This document shows, in pieces, positions 10,201-20,408 of a stretch of DNA of 64,000 nt (positions within the stretch are counted from its first letter, which is position 1; each line of letters starts with the position of its first letter). Source of the DNA: Dreissena polymorpha. Its lineage: Eukaryota; Mollusca; Bivalvia; Myida; Dreissenidae. The position numbers and the translations under genes were made by a program. The notes beneath the pieces are model-generated. The model was not told where the DNA came from. It saw only the letters and a list, made by a program, of their open reading frames with translations, and made no database searches. The stretch spans positions 14,186,178 to 14,250,177 of the forward strand of contig NC_068360.1 in the NCBI RefSeq assembly GCF_020536995.1, written 5' to 3'.

Positions 10201-11879
10201 CCTCTACCAGCTTCCAATGATTTCAATGTCGGTTCGATAATGCACAAGTTCTCCTTTATTTTGTCCGTGCCAGTAACCTCTGCTGGTACTATAATTTCTG
10301 ATCTAGCAGGTATTTGAACTTTCTCTGATACAACTACTCGGTAGCATCCAGAAGCCCCTTGGCCTGTAAGGGTACAATTGTCTCCGTTAATACGTATCTG
10401 TTCTGACTCCAAGTCAATATGGCATTGATACTGTTTGAAAAAGTCGAGACCTAATATAATGTCTCCGTCAATATCCGCAACAATTGTCGTAGTGGGGTAG
10501 GTTTTCTCATTAATGCGTAGATCTACTGTGGTTTGACCTTTGATAGTAAGCGGCGTTCCACAAGCCGCGAAAATGTCCTTGTCAAAATATTTGAGTTCGG
10601 TACACTTGCCACAAATCATACTCCAGGTCTGTGTTGACATCAGTGAAAGTGTAGCTCCTGTGTCTATAAGACAGCTTACAGCAGAACCATCGATGTGTGC
10701 TGTTACGAAGAATAAGCCGGCCCCATTGAAAGTGGATTTCTTAACTTCACCACCCTTGTCACCTGTACTTCGGTCCATTTTATGTGACGCATTCGTATTT
10801 GACCTTTGACTATTATTATACCTGGGAACATTAGTGCGCCTCGGGTTCCATCGATGTGTTCGGAAGTTATTCCGTGGTCTATCTGAGCTCGTATTCCTAG
10901 GTTGAAATGATCTCGGGGCACTATTACTTTGTCGTTTCCACTCACGAAACTCGTTTTGTAACTGTTGAATTGCAGACTGCAAGGACTTGAGGTCGTTCTG
11001 GTGTTTGATCTGGCTATCGCCCTCCGCAGTACTTGTTGTCAGCACCTGACTTGAGGCAAGGTGCTTTTGCTCAGCTTTGTAGTAGGCTTCCATTTCGACT
11101 GCATGACGCACAGCATCATTCAGACTCGATGGTCTAGCCTGTTTGGTTCGTATCCTCAACTCTACGCTATGTAGCGAATCTAAAAATTGCTCTTTTGCAA
11201 GGGTTTCTCTAACATCGGCTGGGGCAGTAGGGTAAGCCAAATTTGTCAGCCTTCTGATGTCCTGCGCTAGTTCTGACAAGTTCTCCGATGCACGCTGTTT
11301 TCGTTCTCGAAGCTGCACCCGGTACAATTCTGTTTGATTGGGCGGCTGAAACCTTTCTTGCAAAGCTATCACAAGCTCTGTATAGTCATTGCAGTGTTTG
11401 GACAAATTCCCAAATACACCCTGTGCCTGACCTCTCAACGATACGGCAAGGTACAGTCCCTTCTCTTTTTCAGTCCATCTGTTTAATTCTGAACAAGCAT
11501 CGAAATGTGCTTTATAATCGGACCAGGACCCGGAACCATCATATGTCGCAGGTCTCATTATAGCGGTACGCTCCTTGCTCGGGGTCTCCGCTTGGGGTCG
11601 CGATGTACTCCGTCTTTTGGTTACATACTTCGGGGTATCTTCAGCATATTTCAGGTCTGGTGCTCGAGTGTGTTCTGAGAAACATGGGCTTGACGATTCT
11701 TGTTTCATACCTGCCCCTCGAGACAGTCTTTTGCGGTCGGTCGACCCTGTGTCCATGTTATCCATTTCTAGCTGTAGCCCGGAGATCTCACTTTCTAGTC
11801 TGAGTCTCTGGTTTTGTATTCGAAGTTGCTCTAGCTCTTCATACAACGCATCGAGCTCTCGGTCTCCGCCTGACGCCAT
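7236..11879 (-). CDS. Gag-pol polyprotein frame of the Ty3/Gypsy element with a C2H2 zinc-finger tail
   Basis: One 1547-residue frame, start ATG at 11877-11879. Parts in order: an N-terminal coiled-coil stretch (residues 9-45), a Gag core (about 107-270) without a CCHC knuckle that I can see, an aspartic protease (LIDTGA near 406), a reverse transcriptase (about 690-860, YLDD near 828), RNase H (DTDASD near 974), and an integrase-type zinc-binding HHCC domain (GHLG near 1215 to CDVCAK near 1248). The remaining 290 or so residues read as a different module: one C2H2 finger (CKTC...HYARTGH), an acidic low-complexity stretch, then a closely spaced pair of fingers (CNFC...HQGCH and CNVC...HVTMQH). 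The phrase MYFIHQGCH matches the Ikaros/Hunchback dimerisation-finger style. An integrase core is not among the parts I recognise. This is a fossil-class element; gag and pol sit in one frame, so no read-through is needed. Confidence 0.9.
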   Translation of the reverse strand: MASGGDRELDALYEELEQLRIQNQRLRLESEISGLQLEMDNMDTGSTDRKRLSRGAGMKQESSSPCFSEHTRAPDLKYAEDTPKYVTKRRSTSRPQAETPSKERTAIMRPATYDGSGSWSDYKAHFDACSELNRWTEKEKGLYLAVSLRGQAQGVFGNLSKHCNDYTELVIALQERFQPPNQTELYRVQLRERKQRASENLSELAQDIRRLTNLAYPTAPADVRETLAKEQFLDSLHSVELRIRTKQARPSSLNDAVRHAVEMEAYYKAEQKHLASSQVLTTSTAEGDSQIKHQNDLKSLQSAIQQLQNEFREWKRQSNSAPRSFQPRNTSSDRPRNNFRTHRWNPRRTNVPRYNNSQRSNTNASHKMDRSTGDKGGEVKKSTFNGAGLFFVTAHIDGSAVSCLIDTGATLSLMSTQTWSMICGKCTELKYFDKDIFAACGTPLTIKGQTTVDLRINEKTYPTTTIVADIDGDIILGLDFFKQYQCHIDLESEQIRINGDNCTLTGQGASGCYRVVVSEKVQIPARSEIIVPAEVTGTDKIKENLCIIEPTLKSLEAGRGIVAKCLIQGTQKFPVRMLNPSEQSQIVYPGTLIAIASPVVQVQEVRVNKTSTRVVETVPEHLQELYMRTIDGLNPEQRRQVANLLNKYSDVFSKGDGDIGRTGIIKHSVPTGNARPIKQPPRRVPIHMTGEVDAQIDEMLDRGIIRPSKSPWTSSIVLVKKKDGTQRFCVDYRKLNDVTIKDSYPLPRVDESLDQLSGSRWFSSLDMNSGYWQVEVEDEDKQKTAFSSRRGLFEFQVLPFGLCNAPATFERLIEIVLSGLHWEVCLIYLDDVIVTGATFDDMVKNLNMVLERFRDAGLKLKPRKCQLCAKEVEFLGHIVSENGIRTDPKKTESVRTWPTPRCVRDVRSFLGLCSYYRRFIYRFAEIAKPLHKLTEKGVKFVWTKECSEAFEGLKERLTQTPVLGHPIFSEPFILDTDASDRAIGAVLSQKQNGEERAIAFASRTLAKSEQKYCVTRKELLAVVHFVKYFRHFLYGKQFLLRTDHGSLRWIMNFKNPEGQVARWLEILASYDFKIEHRPGRLHGNADALSRRQCRQCGENCPDTRDVKPAVNIIEQREPQDNAILTDIVSAQSSDTDVSRLKQWILDNARPNNADVAKCSLFLKTLLNQWERLEVRDDLVVRKWDVFGTNIVYWQVIVPFKQRRVVLKNMHGIKAPGHLGIKKTFEKIRQRYYWPGLRHDVKIYVSGCDVCAKRMSPARSKRRTMAKTKAIASTSTSFSVCKKDVPVTVSFRDHIMTCTLKRLACKTCGVNFKKVVYLKRHYARTGHDKVSQGSDKGCCYESASACANAVNDKEDQGESDWDSDPEISVDEKGSSSDEDSDFELGRTVRKRTAPTPVQAPVKRAKGSESEHPGPSCQVKILDEQCRGIDKVETGKWLRSSGVRADYKPKGENAVQVDSVVQMNKSTQDAVIVAERGTQTRDSVQMLNECQCNKLHKCNFCGIYFENMAMYFIHQGCHTNGQPWRCNVCGHTCNDRQSFFIHVTMQHSA

Positions 11880-11920
11880 ACTGTTGCTGTAGGTAACGGA
11901 TAACGGTCTGATATCCTGCT

Positions 11921-11938
11921 ATCCCACCGCTGCCACCA
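11921..11938 (-). other. Primer-binding site, tRNA-Leu
   Basis: On the minus strand TGGTGGCAGCGGTGGGAT lies five bases inside the 5' LTR. It is the exact complement of the 3' end of eukaryotic tRNA-Leu (AAG/UAG type) including CCA, recalled from the human gene sequence. Confidence 0.85.
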
Positions 11939-11943
11939 AGTTT

Positions 11944-13017
11944 TGTAACGTGTCTTCGACCGAGCGTCGGTCTTTATAGTATGGTTCAGACAATAACCCA
12001 AAGCACAATACAATTGTATAAAATTTTCCTCAAGCTACCTTGCTTTATGATTGGTTATTAATACAATAATTGGTTTGGAACAGTAAATCAAATGTAATCA
12101 AATGCTATATTCATATGACCTCGAACCCCACTATTTACGCTTATGACCTCGGGTCTATGTATGGAGACCTATGTCTCAGAATTATGTATGGAACCCTATG
12201 CCTCGGAGCTATGTATGGAGACCTATGTCCTCGAGACGTTGTATGGAGACCTATGACCTCGAGACTATGTATGGAAACCTATGTCTTCGGGTCTATGTAT
12301 GGAGACCTATGTCTCGGAGCTATGTATGGAGACCTATGACTCGGAGCTATATATGGAGACCTATGACCTCGAGACTATGTATGGAGACCTATGTCTCGGA
12401 ACACTTCGTTATGACTCCGAGTCTGTGTGACTCGTTACCCTAGGTATGGAGCCTTGTAGTGTTGTGTGAAGGTATGTGACTTATATATCAACTATTAGCG
12501 ACCCGGGCTGCTGAGGGGTAGGAATCCAACTTCAAGGCTCTCAGAACGTTTGAAGAGGATAGCCAGTCTCTATGTGCCCAAAGTCCCTAATGTATGTTAA
12601 TAATATAATTTAATTACCTAATTTCGCGATGTTAACTCGACGAAGTCGGCAGTACAACTGACTTTTCATAGAAGAAACGCGCGCTTTTATACTATCTGCT
12701 CATGCGGCGTTACTCGGACATTTCCATAGTGATACAGTTGAGATCTACGTAATAGTGGTTTGACTTAATTATAAAGCATAATAATGAGATTCTGGTCTTT
12801 ATCAACAGAATAAACATTTATTAAACAAATGGATATAAAAACAACATACAACGACATACAACGATAAATTTCTAGGCATATTTTCAACAATGAATTAAAC
12901 GTCAACAATGCTTACCGGAAATCAATGGACGCTTTTAATATATTAACTAAAAGGAACAATTTACCCAAAGAAAAATGAACGTAAGTAAAGAACGGTGGTA
13001 GGTTAAAAATCACCACA
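11944..13017 (-). repeat. 5' LTR of the Ty3/Gypsy element
   Basis: Near-identical direct repeat of 5947-7020, about three single-base differences by eye. It should carry the element's promoter. I could not place a TATA box with confidence. Confidence 0.92.
12147..12402. repeat. Minisatellite inside the 5' LTR
   Basis: Same 23-25-bp unit array as at 6150-6405 in the other LTR, with the same order of unit variants. That indicates copying of the whole array during retrotransposition. Confidence 0.85.
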
Positions 13018-13400
13018 ATATTCATATCATAAAAATGTGAGATGATTTAGAAATTATATTCATTTCATAATAATGTGATTGGCTAAAGGGTATGACAACT
13101 TGATTAAGATGTGATATTCATATCATAATGATGTGATTTGCCAAAGTGTATAACAACTTGATTTAAATGTGATATTCATTTCATAATAATGTGATTAGCC
13201 AAAGTGTATGACAACTCGTTTTAGATTTGATGTTCATATCACAATAATGTGATTGGCCAAGGTGTTCACAACATGTATACATATTTTATATAAATTGTAT
13301 GACACTCTGATTGTCCCGTGACTACACCACCATGATTGAAATGTTATATTCATTTAATAATCAAGTGATTTTCAAACGTCAATACCTCCTTCATCAACAA
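13018..13400. repeat. 58-bp minisatellite, part right of the LTR element
   Basis: Continuation of the array at 5700-5946, at least five further degenerate units containing ATTCATATCATAATAATGTG and GCCAAAGTGTATGACAAC. The next 480 bases (13401-13880) are intron sequence with nothing recognised. Confidence 0.7.
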
Positions 13401-13880
13401 GTTATATATATTACTAATTCGAATTACAATATGTACTCAACCTTAGATTTATATACTGGTGTTTGATCATAATAATGTACTGCGCTGAAAAAAAAGAGCT
13501 TCGGGAACGAATATTTGAAAGTACCGTTGTAATGAATACATATGTTGTATTGACGTCGTGTTAAATAGATACGACAGAGCAATGATGGACCTAAACAGCC
13601 CACCTTATAACAACGTACAACCACGTGAGTAAAAGTTAAAACAACTTCGATGAAATTCACAGGAGCTTATTCTAGACTCGACAATGATATGGTTAAGACA
13701 AACATTCAGATTTCGTTTGTTTTATCTTTCTTAGGTCTCAAATGAGGTATTTTGAGTGTTCAGAGTTTTTTTCTCCGATTTGACCCGCTGCCATAGTTTT
13801 CAAATCGATCGGACCCAAAACTGAACTTGACAAAGATGATGTCAGCACGATAAGACGTCTAACACCACGCCATTTTCATA

Positions 13881-16514
13881 ACAAGAGCACCGCATTGCGG
13901 GTGCAGACCGCTCATCTATTATTCTTTTTAAAGCTGTAGGGACCTGTCTTAATTTCAATCACAAATGAGGGAGGGGTGGAGTGGAAAGGGGTGTATAGTG
14001 TGGGGGTGTGGTAATTTATTACATTATCTTCCATTTGGGTTGTTTAACCATGTTTGATAAAAAACAGGAGATGTGTTGTCAGAAACACAATGCCCCCTGT
14101 TGCGCCGCTTTGAAAAAAAATGTTTTTAGTTTTTTTTTACCTTTGACCTAGAAGGATGACCTTAACCTTGAACTTCCACCACTAAAAATGTGCAGCTTTA
14201 TGAGAACGCCGCTTTGAATTTTTTTTTACCTTTGACCGTGAAGGATGACCTTGACCTTGAAGGATGACCTTGACCTTGAACTTCCACCACTCAAAATGTG
14301 CAGCGTCATGATAACGCCGCTTTGATTTTTTTTTACCTTTGACCTTGAAGGATGACCTTGACCTTGAAGGATGACCTTGACCTTCCACCACTCAAAATGT
14401 GCAGCTTTATGAGATACACATGCATGCCAAATATCAAGTTGCTATCTTCAATATAAAAAAGTTATAGCCAATGTTAAAGTTTTTGGACGGACAGATGCCA
14501 TATATTTGACATTTGACCTTGAAGGATGACCTTGACCTTCACCTTTCACCACTCAAAATATTCAGCTTCATGAGATACACATGCATGCCAAATATCAAGT
14601 TGCTATCTTCAAGATTGAAAAAGTTATGGCCAATGTTAAAGTTTTCGGACTGACAGACGCCATAAATTTGACATTTGACCTTGAAGGATGACCTTGACCT
14701 TGACCTTTCACCACTCAAAATGTGCAGCTCCATGAGAAACACATGCATGCCAAAAATCAAGTTGCTATCTTCAATAATGAACAAGAGATGTGTTCGTCAG
14801 AAACACAATGCCCCCTATTGTGCCCCTTTGACCCTTGAACTTCCACCACTCAAAACGTGCAGCTTCATTAGAACGCCGCTTTGAAAATTATATTTTTTTT
14901 TACCTTGAAGGATGACTTTGACCTTGAACTTCCATCACTCAAAATGTGCAGCTTAATGAGATACACATGCATGCCAAATATCAAGTTGCTATCTTCAATA
15001 TTGAAAAAGTTATGGCCAATGTTAAAGTTTTCGGACGAACAGACGCCATATATTTGACATTTGACCTTGAAGGATGACCTTGACCTTTACCTTCCACTAC
15101 TCAAAATGTTCAGCGCTATGAGATACACATGCATGCCAAATATCAAGTTGCTATCTTCAAAAGTGAAAAAGTTATGGCCAATGTTAAAGTTTTTGGACGG
15201 AAGGACAGACGCCATATATAGACATTTGACCTTGAAGGATGACCTTGACCTTCACCTTTCACCACTCAAAATGTGCAGCTCCGTTAGATGCACATGCATG
15301 CCAAATATCAAGTTTCTATCTTCAATAATGCAAAAGTTATGGCCAACGTTAAAGTTTTTTTTCGGACGGACGGACAGACTGACATACACACATACTGACA
15401 TACACACATACTGATATACACACATACTGACTGACGGACAGTTCAACTGCTATATGCCACCCTAGGGGGGGGCATTAAAAGTTATGGCCAATGTTAAAGT
15501 GATTTTCGGACGGACGGACAGACTGACTGACATACTGACAGACAGTTCAACTGCTATATGCCACCCTACCGGGGGAATAAAATTATTTTTTTGGGGTGTG
15601 GTGGGGGGGGGGGTATAGTGTGACGGTGTGGTGGTCATTTATTAGATGATCTTTAAAAAAAATTGGGGGGCTGATTGAGGGGGGATTCGGGGGGGGGCAT
15701 GGGGGATGGTTCGGGTGGAGTCTATTGTGGTATGTCAGGTAAGAGTTGTTTTGTCAAGGTATCAATCAAATCTAATCATAAATAAAGAAGTTATATCAAT
15801 TTTAGCAAAATTTAATAATAAGGTCAAGGTAAAATTCAACTTGCCATGTACAGTACCCTCATGATAGCATGAAAGTATTTGAAGTTTGAAAGCAATAGCC
15901 TTGATACTTTAGAAGTAAAGTGGATCCAAACACAAAATGTAACCATATATTCAAAGTTACTAAGTCAAAAAAGGGCCATAATTCCGTAAAAATGACAACC
16001 AGTGTTATGCAACTTGTCTTTTACTGTCCCCTTATGATAGTTTGCGAGTGTTCCAAGTATGAAAGCAATATCTATGATACTTTCGGGGTAAAGTGGACCA
16101 AAACACAAAACTTAACCAAATATTCAAGTATAAAGGGCCCATAATTTCGTCAAAATGCCAGTCAGAGTTACATAACTTGCCTGTACAGTCCCCTTACGAT
16201 AGTTAGTAAGTGTTGGAAGTATGAAAGCAATAGCTTTGATACTTAAGGAATAAAATGGACCTAAACACAAAACTTAACCAAAATTTTCAATTTACTAAGT
16301 ATAAAAAGGGCACACAATTCTGTCAAAATGCAAGCCAGAGTTATCTAACTTTGCCTGCCCAGTCCCCTCATGAAAGTAAGTAAGTGTACCAAGTTTGAAT
16401 GCAATAGCATTGATACTTTATGAGAAAAGTGGACCTAAACGCAAAACTTAACCGGATGCCGACGCCAAGGTGATGACAATAGCTCATAATTTTTTTTCAA
16501 AAAAATAGATGAGC
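13881..16514. repeat. Tandem-cored repeat interrupted by family A copies
   Basis: The outer ends carry the inverted phrases GCTCATCTATT (13909) and AATAGATGAGC (about 16503). From about 15770 to 16460 there are four degenerate units of about 165 bp with AAAGTGGACCTAAACACAAAAC and GTCAAAATGCCAGTCAGAG. A G-rich stretch lies at 15590-15720. The block is split by the family A cluster at 14064-15578. It is inside intron 11 of the partial ACOT9 copy. Confidence 0.7.
14064..15578 (+). repeat. Nested and tandem cluster of dispersed repeat family A
   Basis: At least five partial or whole repetitions of the family A segment order occur, including two starts (AGAGATGTG near 14069 and 14785) and two ends with the GGGGGCAT or GGGGGAAT phrase. 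Many copies of TGACCTTGACCTT occur. All short open frames here are translations of the repeat and not genes. Confidence 0.75.
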
Positions 16515-19368
16515 TAAAAACAAATATACTTCGCTACTGTCTGCAACGCATGTTGTTGAATAGCATCACAATGCGGAATCGAAATGTCTCAAAGTTTATA
16601 ACTAGTTTACTAGCAATGTTAGATAAAGTTGGAAGACTATTGACAATTTCATGTTTAATACCGAGATATTTGTATGCAGGTATACACTGTAAATAGTGTT
16701 TTTCTTAAACCTATTGCTGGAGACAAAGATTTTGATTGTGCGTAGCCAATCAAATACAGGAAGACAAATATTTGGAATAATAATTATCCAACCATAAAGC
16801 AATAAACGACGATAAGATTTGCATGTAATTACATAAAAGCTTGCTGACGAATTAGAGGATTGGTAAGCTCAATCTACCTGTGATTAAAGGAACAAGAACG
16901 ATCCTACTTCAACTGATTTCTTGAAGGCGATATCGTCGACAACCAACACTTTTGCTCGACCTTTACTACAAAAACAGTTACTTTTAACGATTCTGTTATA
17001 GATGCAAAATGCAGTAATGTTTTTATATGATAACTACTGTTATCAGCATCATCATATCAATCTTTTTCCTTGCAACAATGTCTATGATTGGCATGATAAT
17101 GGTATACTTGATTGCCAACATAAAATGAGACAGGTTAACTGACCGAAAGTCACTTACTGGAAACAACTTAATATCGAGAAATATGCAAAGCAACCCCAAC
17201 ACAACTTGAGTTTGCTAGATTATTAACTTGACAAATTCGAAGTTGGAGCTTATTAGAGATTTAAAACGGGCGAACTACTTTCCACACAGATCAACAAAAA
17301 GTTTGAATAGGCATATACCGATACGTGGAATTCTTATATCCATGGGTTAGCTCAAAACATTGTTAAGGATATGTTTAATACTGATGCATAGCACAGAGTC
17401 ATCGATACAATTCCGCTGTTGTTAATACAGGATAAGGTTCGTGAGACACTATTAACATACTGACTTTTTAAATCTTATACACTCACCAATGGAGACAAGC
17501 ATTGGCATAAGCCAGCTCAAAAGCCTTTCGCATTAGAAAACCGCCAAAGATTTTGTTGTAGAGATTACGTTGCTGAAATGGAAGTATTTCATTCATTCAC
17601 TTTTTATACAAACTGCAGTGTATCTCTCGATGATCTCAAGATTATAATTTTAAGAGGTCAAAACGCTATTTTCTAGTGTTCTTTTTTTCTTCTTACTGTT
17701 TCACTTTTGTATTGGCATTGAATGCCAACAGTGTGTGTATTTGCTATTTTATTGTACATGCATTCATGAAGACATGTCTAATGTTCCTCTAGTATAATAT
17801 CAACAGTTATCTATACAAATGTTGAGATGAATCAACAAATATACGTATTAACTCAATTTCATTTTATTTGACTGTTTGTCTATAAACCACAAACATTGTA
17901 AGGTGTGGAGCTGGATGACCTCAATCCCCAAAAACCTATCGACGAGGTTAATTAAGAACTGGAATGAATCTTTGCAGGCTTTTTGTTTTTGAACAACAAT
18001 TGATAAGCATTTATAATCTAACCACACTTTGAATACTGACCATCCGTGGATATGGACAAATATGTCTGAAACGCTCGTGCATAGTACATTTTATTATTGG
18101 TTGATTTATTTGTATCCAGTCAAAAGTGAGATATGTGATGGATTGGATATAAGAATAGCCTAATAAAACATTATAGGATAAACATTCAATGAATTGCGTG
18201 ATACAGTGAGTAACGATTAATGGTTTTGTCCATTAGAATCCTGAAACGTTGTAAACCAAAGGTGTTGAGTAGAAACATATGAAATGCACAATGTCAATAT
18301 CTTAAAAACACAATTTAAATTAATCCATGATTAAAACGATTCTCCCCAAGCGCATCAAAATTCCAAAGAACATCAAAGAAGCAAGATAAAACCCAAAGAG
18401 CAAACTCGATTTAATTTTAAGGAGAAATTATATAACAAAAAAATTCATCGTACATACATATTAAAATACTGCACGTGTTCGAAAATTCAATAATCTAATA
18501 TATACATAGAGGGCACACCCATTCTTCTGTGAGTATCCAGCACAGATGCATTCTTTTTCTTCCTTTAAACAAGATTTTAAGTGTCAGTATCGGCCTAGCT
18601 TTAGGAATAACTTAATTTTATAAAACTTTGTTATAATGTGTTTAGTTGTTTTACTTGCATTTTTGTCCTGTTTGTATACGCCTTCCCAGTTATATTTTTG
18701 AAGTAGGGGCAAATTAATTATTGCATATGAAATAATAAACATTTAAAAATAACACAGATTAATTGAGTGGTCAACAGCTCTAGATACAAAATATAACAAG
18801 TTAGTTTCAAGCGAGAACCTACTTCTGGCATACAAATGACCAGATTCTTCAGAAGGGTATCCTCCATCCAAACAGAGCATTCTGGTTTAACCGGAACTTT
18901 GAACGTCGATGCTCTGAAAAAGAAACCAACAATAATGACGAAAATTGCTATTTAAAAATATGACACATTTATATCTTGATAATAAGCATCATTAGAAAAA
19001 GAACATTACTGCATTTTCATTAAAGTTTAGTAAACATTTGTTCTGCGATTTTAAGCAATGAAGGTATGCTCATTGCAAGTGTTCTAAGCAAAGATACGGA
19101 CTCTTGTTTTTAAACGTAACGTGCTAAAATATCTACAAACACAACCTTTTTTGTTCCGTAAGACAATAATTCAATATTTTTTATCGGATATATAAAACTA
19201 ATATTTGTGTTATAATATAATTTCGATGGTATTCTTGGCAAATTTAAGTATAGATTAATGCAGTACATGTATTCGATGAAATGTTATTAGTTGGTCAGCT
19301 AATCATGGCTACAAAAAACTGTTTAAGATGATAGTTCCGGTATATTTCGTTTGAAACAAAGAACATAC
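16515..19368. other. Introns 8-11 (part) of the partial ACOT9 copy
   Basis: Apart from exons 9-11 (18913-18823, 17572-17487, 16965-16878), I see only AT-rich intron. Stretches such as 16620-16870 align with the right arm just after exon 11 (53860-54020). Confidence 0.5.
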
Positions 19369-19558
19369 TTCGGATCCAGGGTCCCTAGGAACAAGTTATG
19401 TATCAGCAAACGTTCGTTCTCGTCTGGCGGTGTCTTTAACAATGTCTTCTGACTTTCCAACATCCGCTGAGCCTTCGTGTCTAATAAGAATTCAATACAA
19501 GAAAATAAGCATCGGATATGCAGTAGTGACAGGTACATAGGAAATATAGAGTTATTAA

Positions 19559-20408
19559 GGTAGCGCACCTCTAATGATTTCCCGCGATTTCTTCGAAGGT
19601 TGAAGAGCCTACTATTAGGTGCCGTAGCCTAGTGGTTAAGGCGATAGACTAGAAATATTTTGGGATATTCCCGCGCAGGTTCGAATCCTGCCGACGACGT
19701 ATACTTTTTTGCGACGCGTTTTATTTATTTTCTAACGTAATTTGATTTAATATGGCATATAAGCTATATTTATTGTTAAATATGTTGCAATTTTTATGCA
19801 CATTCTTCAATTATTAAAATTAAAACAACGTTATGGCGAAATTGTGTGATTTACTGTTGAAAATACGAACCATGCATGTTGCTTTTTTATTTTTATTTCA
19901 AAAAGTAAACGGTAAATCTGTCTAGTTCTTGGTATTTTTGCTATATATAGTGTTTCTATAAAAACTAAGTTTAAAATATGACTTAAATGATACTATTTTG
20001 AATTTTATGACACTTTGTTTTTAACCGACCCAATTTTTACCTGGCTGAAATCACTTACATTTCATGGCGCTCTTCCATAGATAAAAATTTGTAAAAAATA
20101 AATGTCTGTAAAAGAATACTTATTTCATCTTGTTTAAACTTTAAACACCTTTACAGCATCTGTACACACCAACTGCATGCCCATATTTGGAAATTTGAAT
20201 GAATTATGGAACTTTTATATACCCCAGGGATGAAAATAAACTGGACAAAAGCCGAGCGTGGGGGTGGTTTTGAAAAAATCGGTATATTTTTTTTTAAAGC
20301 ATGGAAAGCCTACCTACAAATTTGCATGTAGTTCAGTGAAATGATGCTGATTAAGAAAATAATTAATAAGGTTATATTTGGATATGTGCCCATTAGAGGT
20401 GCGCTACC
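19559..20408. mobile_element. TTAA-flanked TIR element containing a tRNA-Ser-like sequence
   Basis: Perfect 18-bp terminal inverted repeats GGTAGCGCACCTCTAATG (19559) and CATTAGAGGTGCGCTACC (ending 20408) are flanked on both sides by TTAA, the target duplication typical of piggyBac-type elements. The site is empty on the right arm near 51565, where ...CGAACTTTGAATACCC is continuous. No transposase is encoded, so it is non-autonomous. Confidence 0.85.
19619..19699 (+). pseudogene. tRNA-Ser-like sequence inside the TTAA element
   Basis: It has an A box TAGCCTAGTGG, an anticodon region ACTAGAAAT (AGA, Ser), a long variable-arm region GATATTCCCGCGC and a B box GGTTCGAATCC. It resembles tRNA-Ser closely, but the 5' acceptor strand (GTGCCG) pairs imperfectly with the 3' strand (CGACGAC) and the anticodon stem is damaged. 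Not a credible functional tRNA. Confidence 0.7.

Larger units (their letters stand above)
5947..13017 (-). mobile_element. Young Ty3/Gypsy LTR retrotransposon (about 7.1 kb)
   Basis: Two direct 1074-bp LTRs bound a single long minus-strand gag-pol frame. The outer ends are TG...CA. The flanking ATAT (5943-5946 and 13018-13021) is a likely target-site duplication. A primer-binding site for tRNA-Leu and a purine-rich tract lie at the expected places. The LTRs differ at about three positions by eye, so the insertion is recent. It lies inside the 58-bp minisatellite in intron 11 of the partial ACOT9 copy and is absent from the other arm. Treated as a fossil element: the long frame looks whole, with no internal breaks seen, but its 3' part is atypical. 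The clade within Metaviridae is not assigned. Confidence 0.93.
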
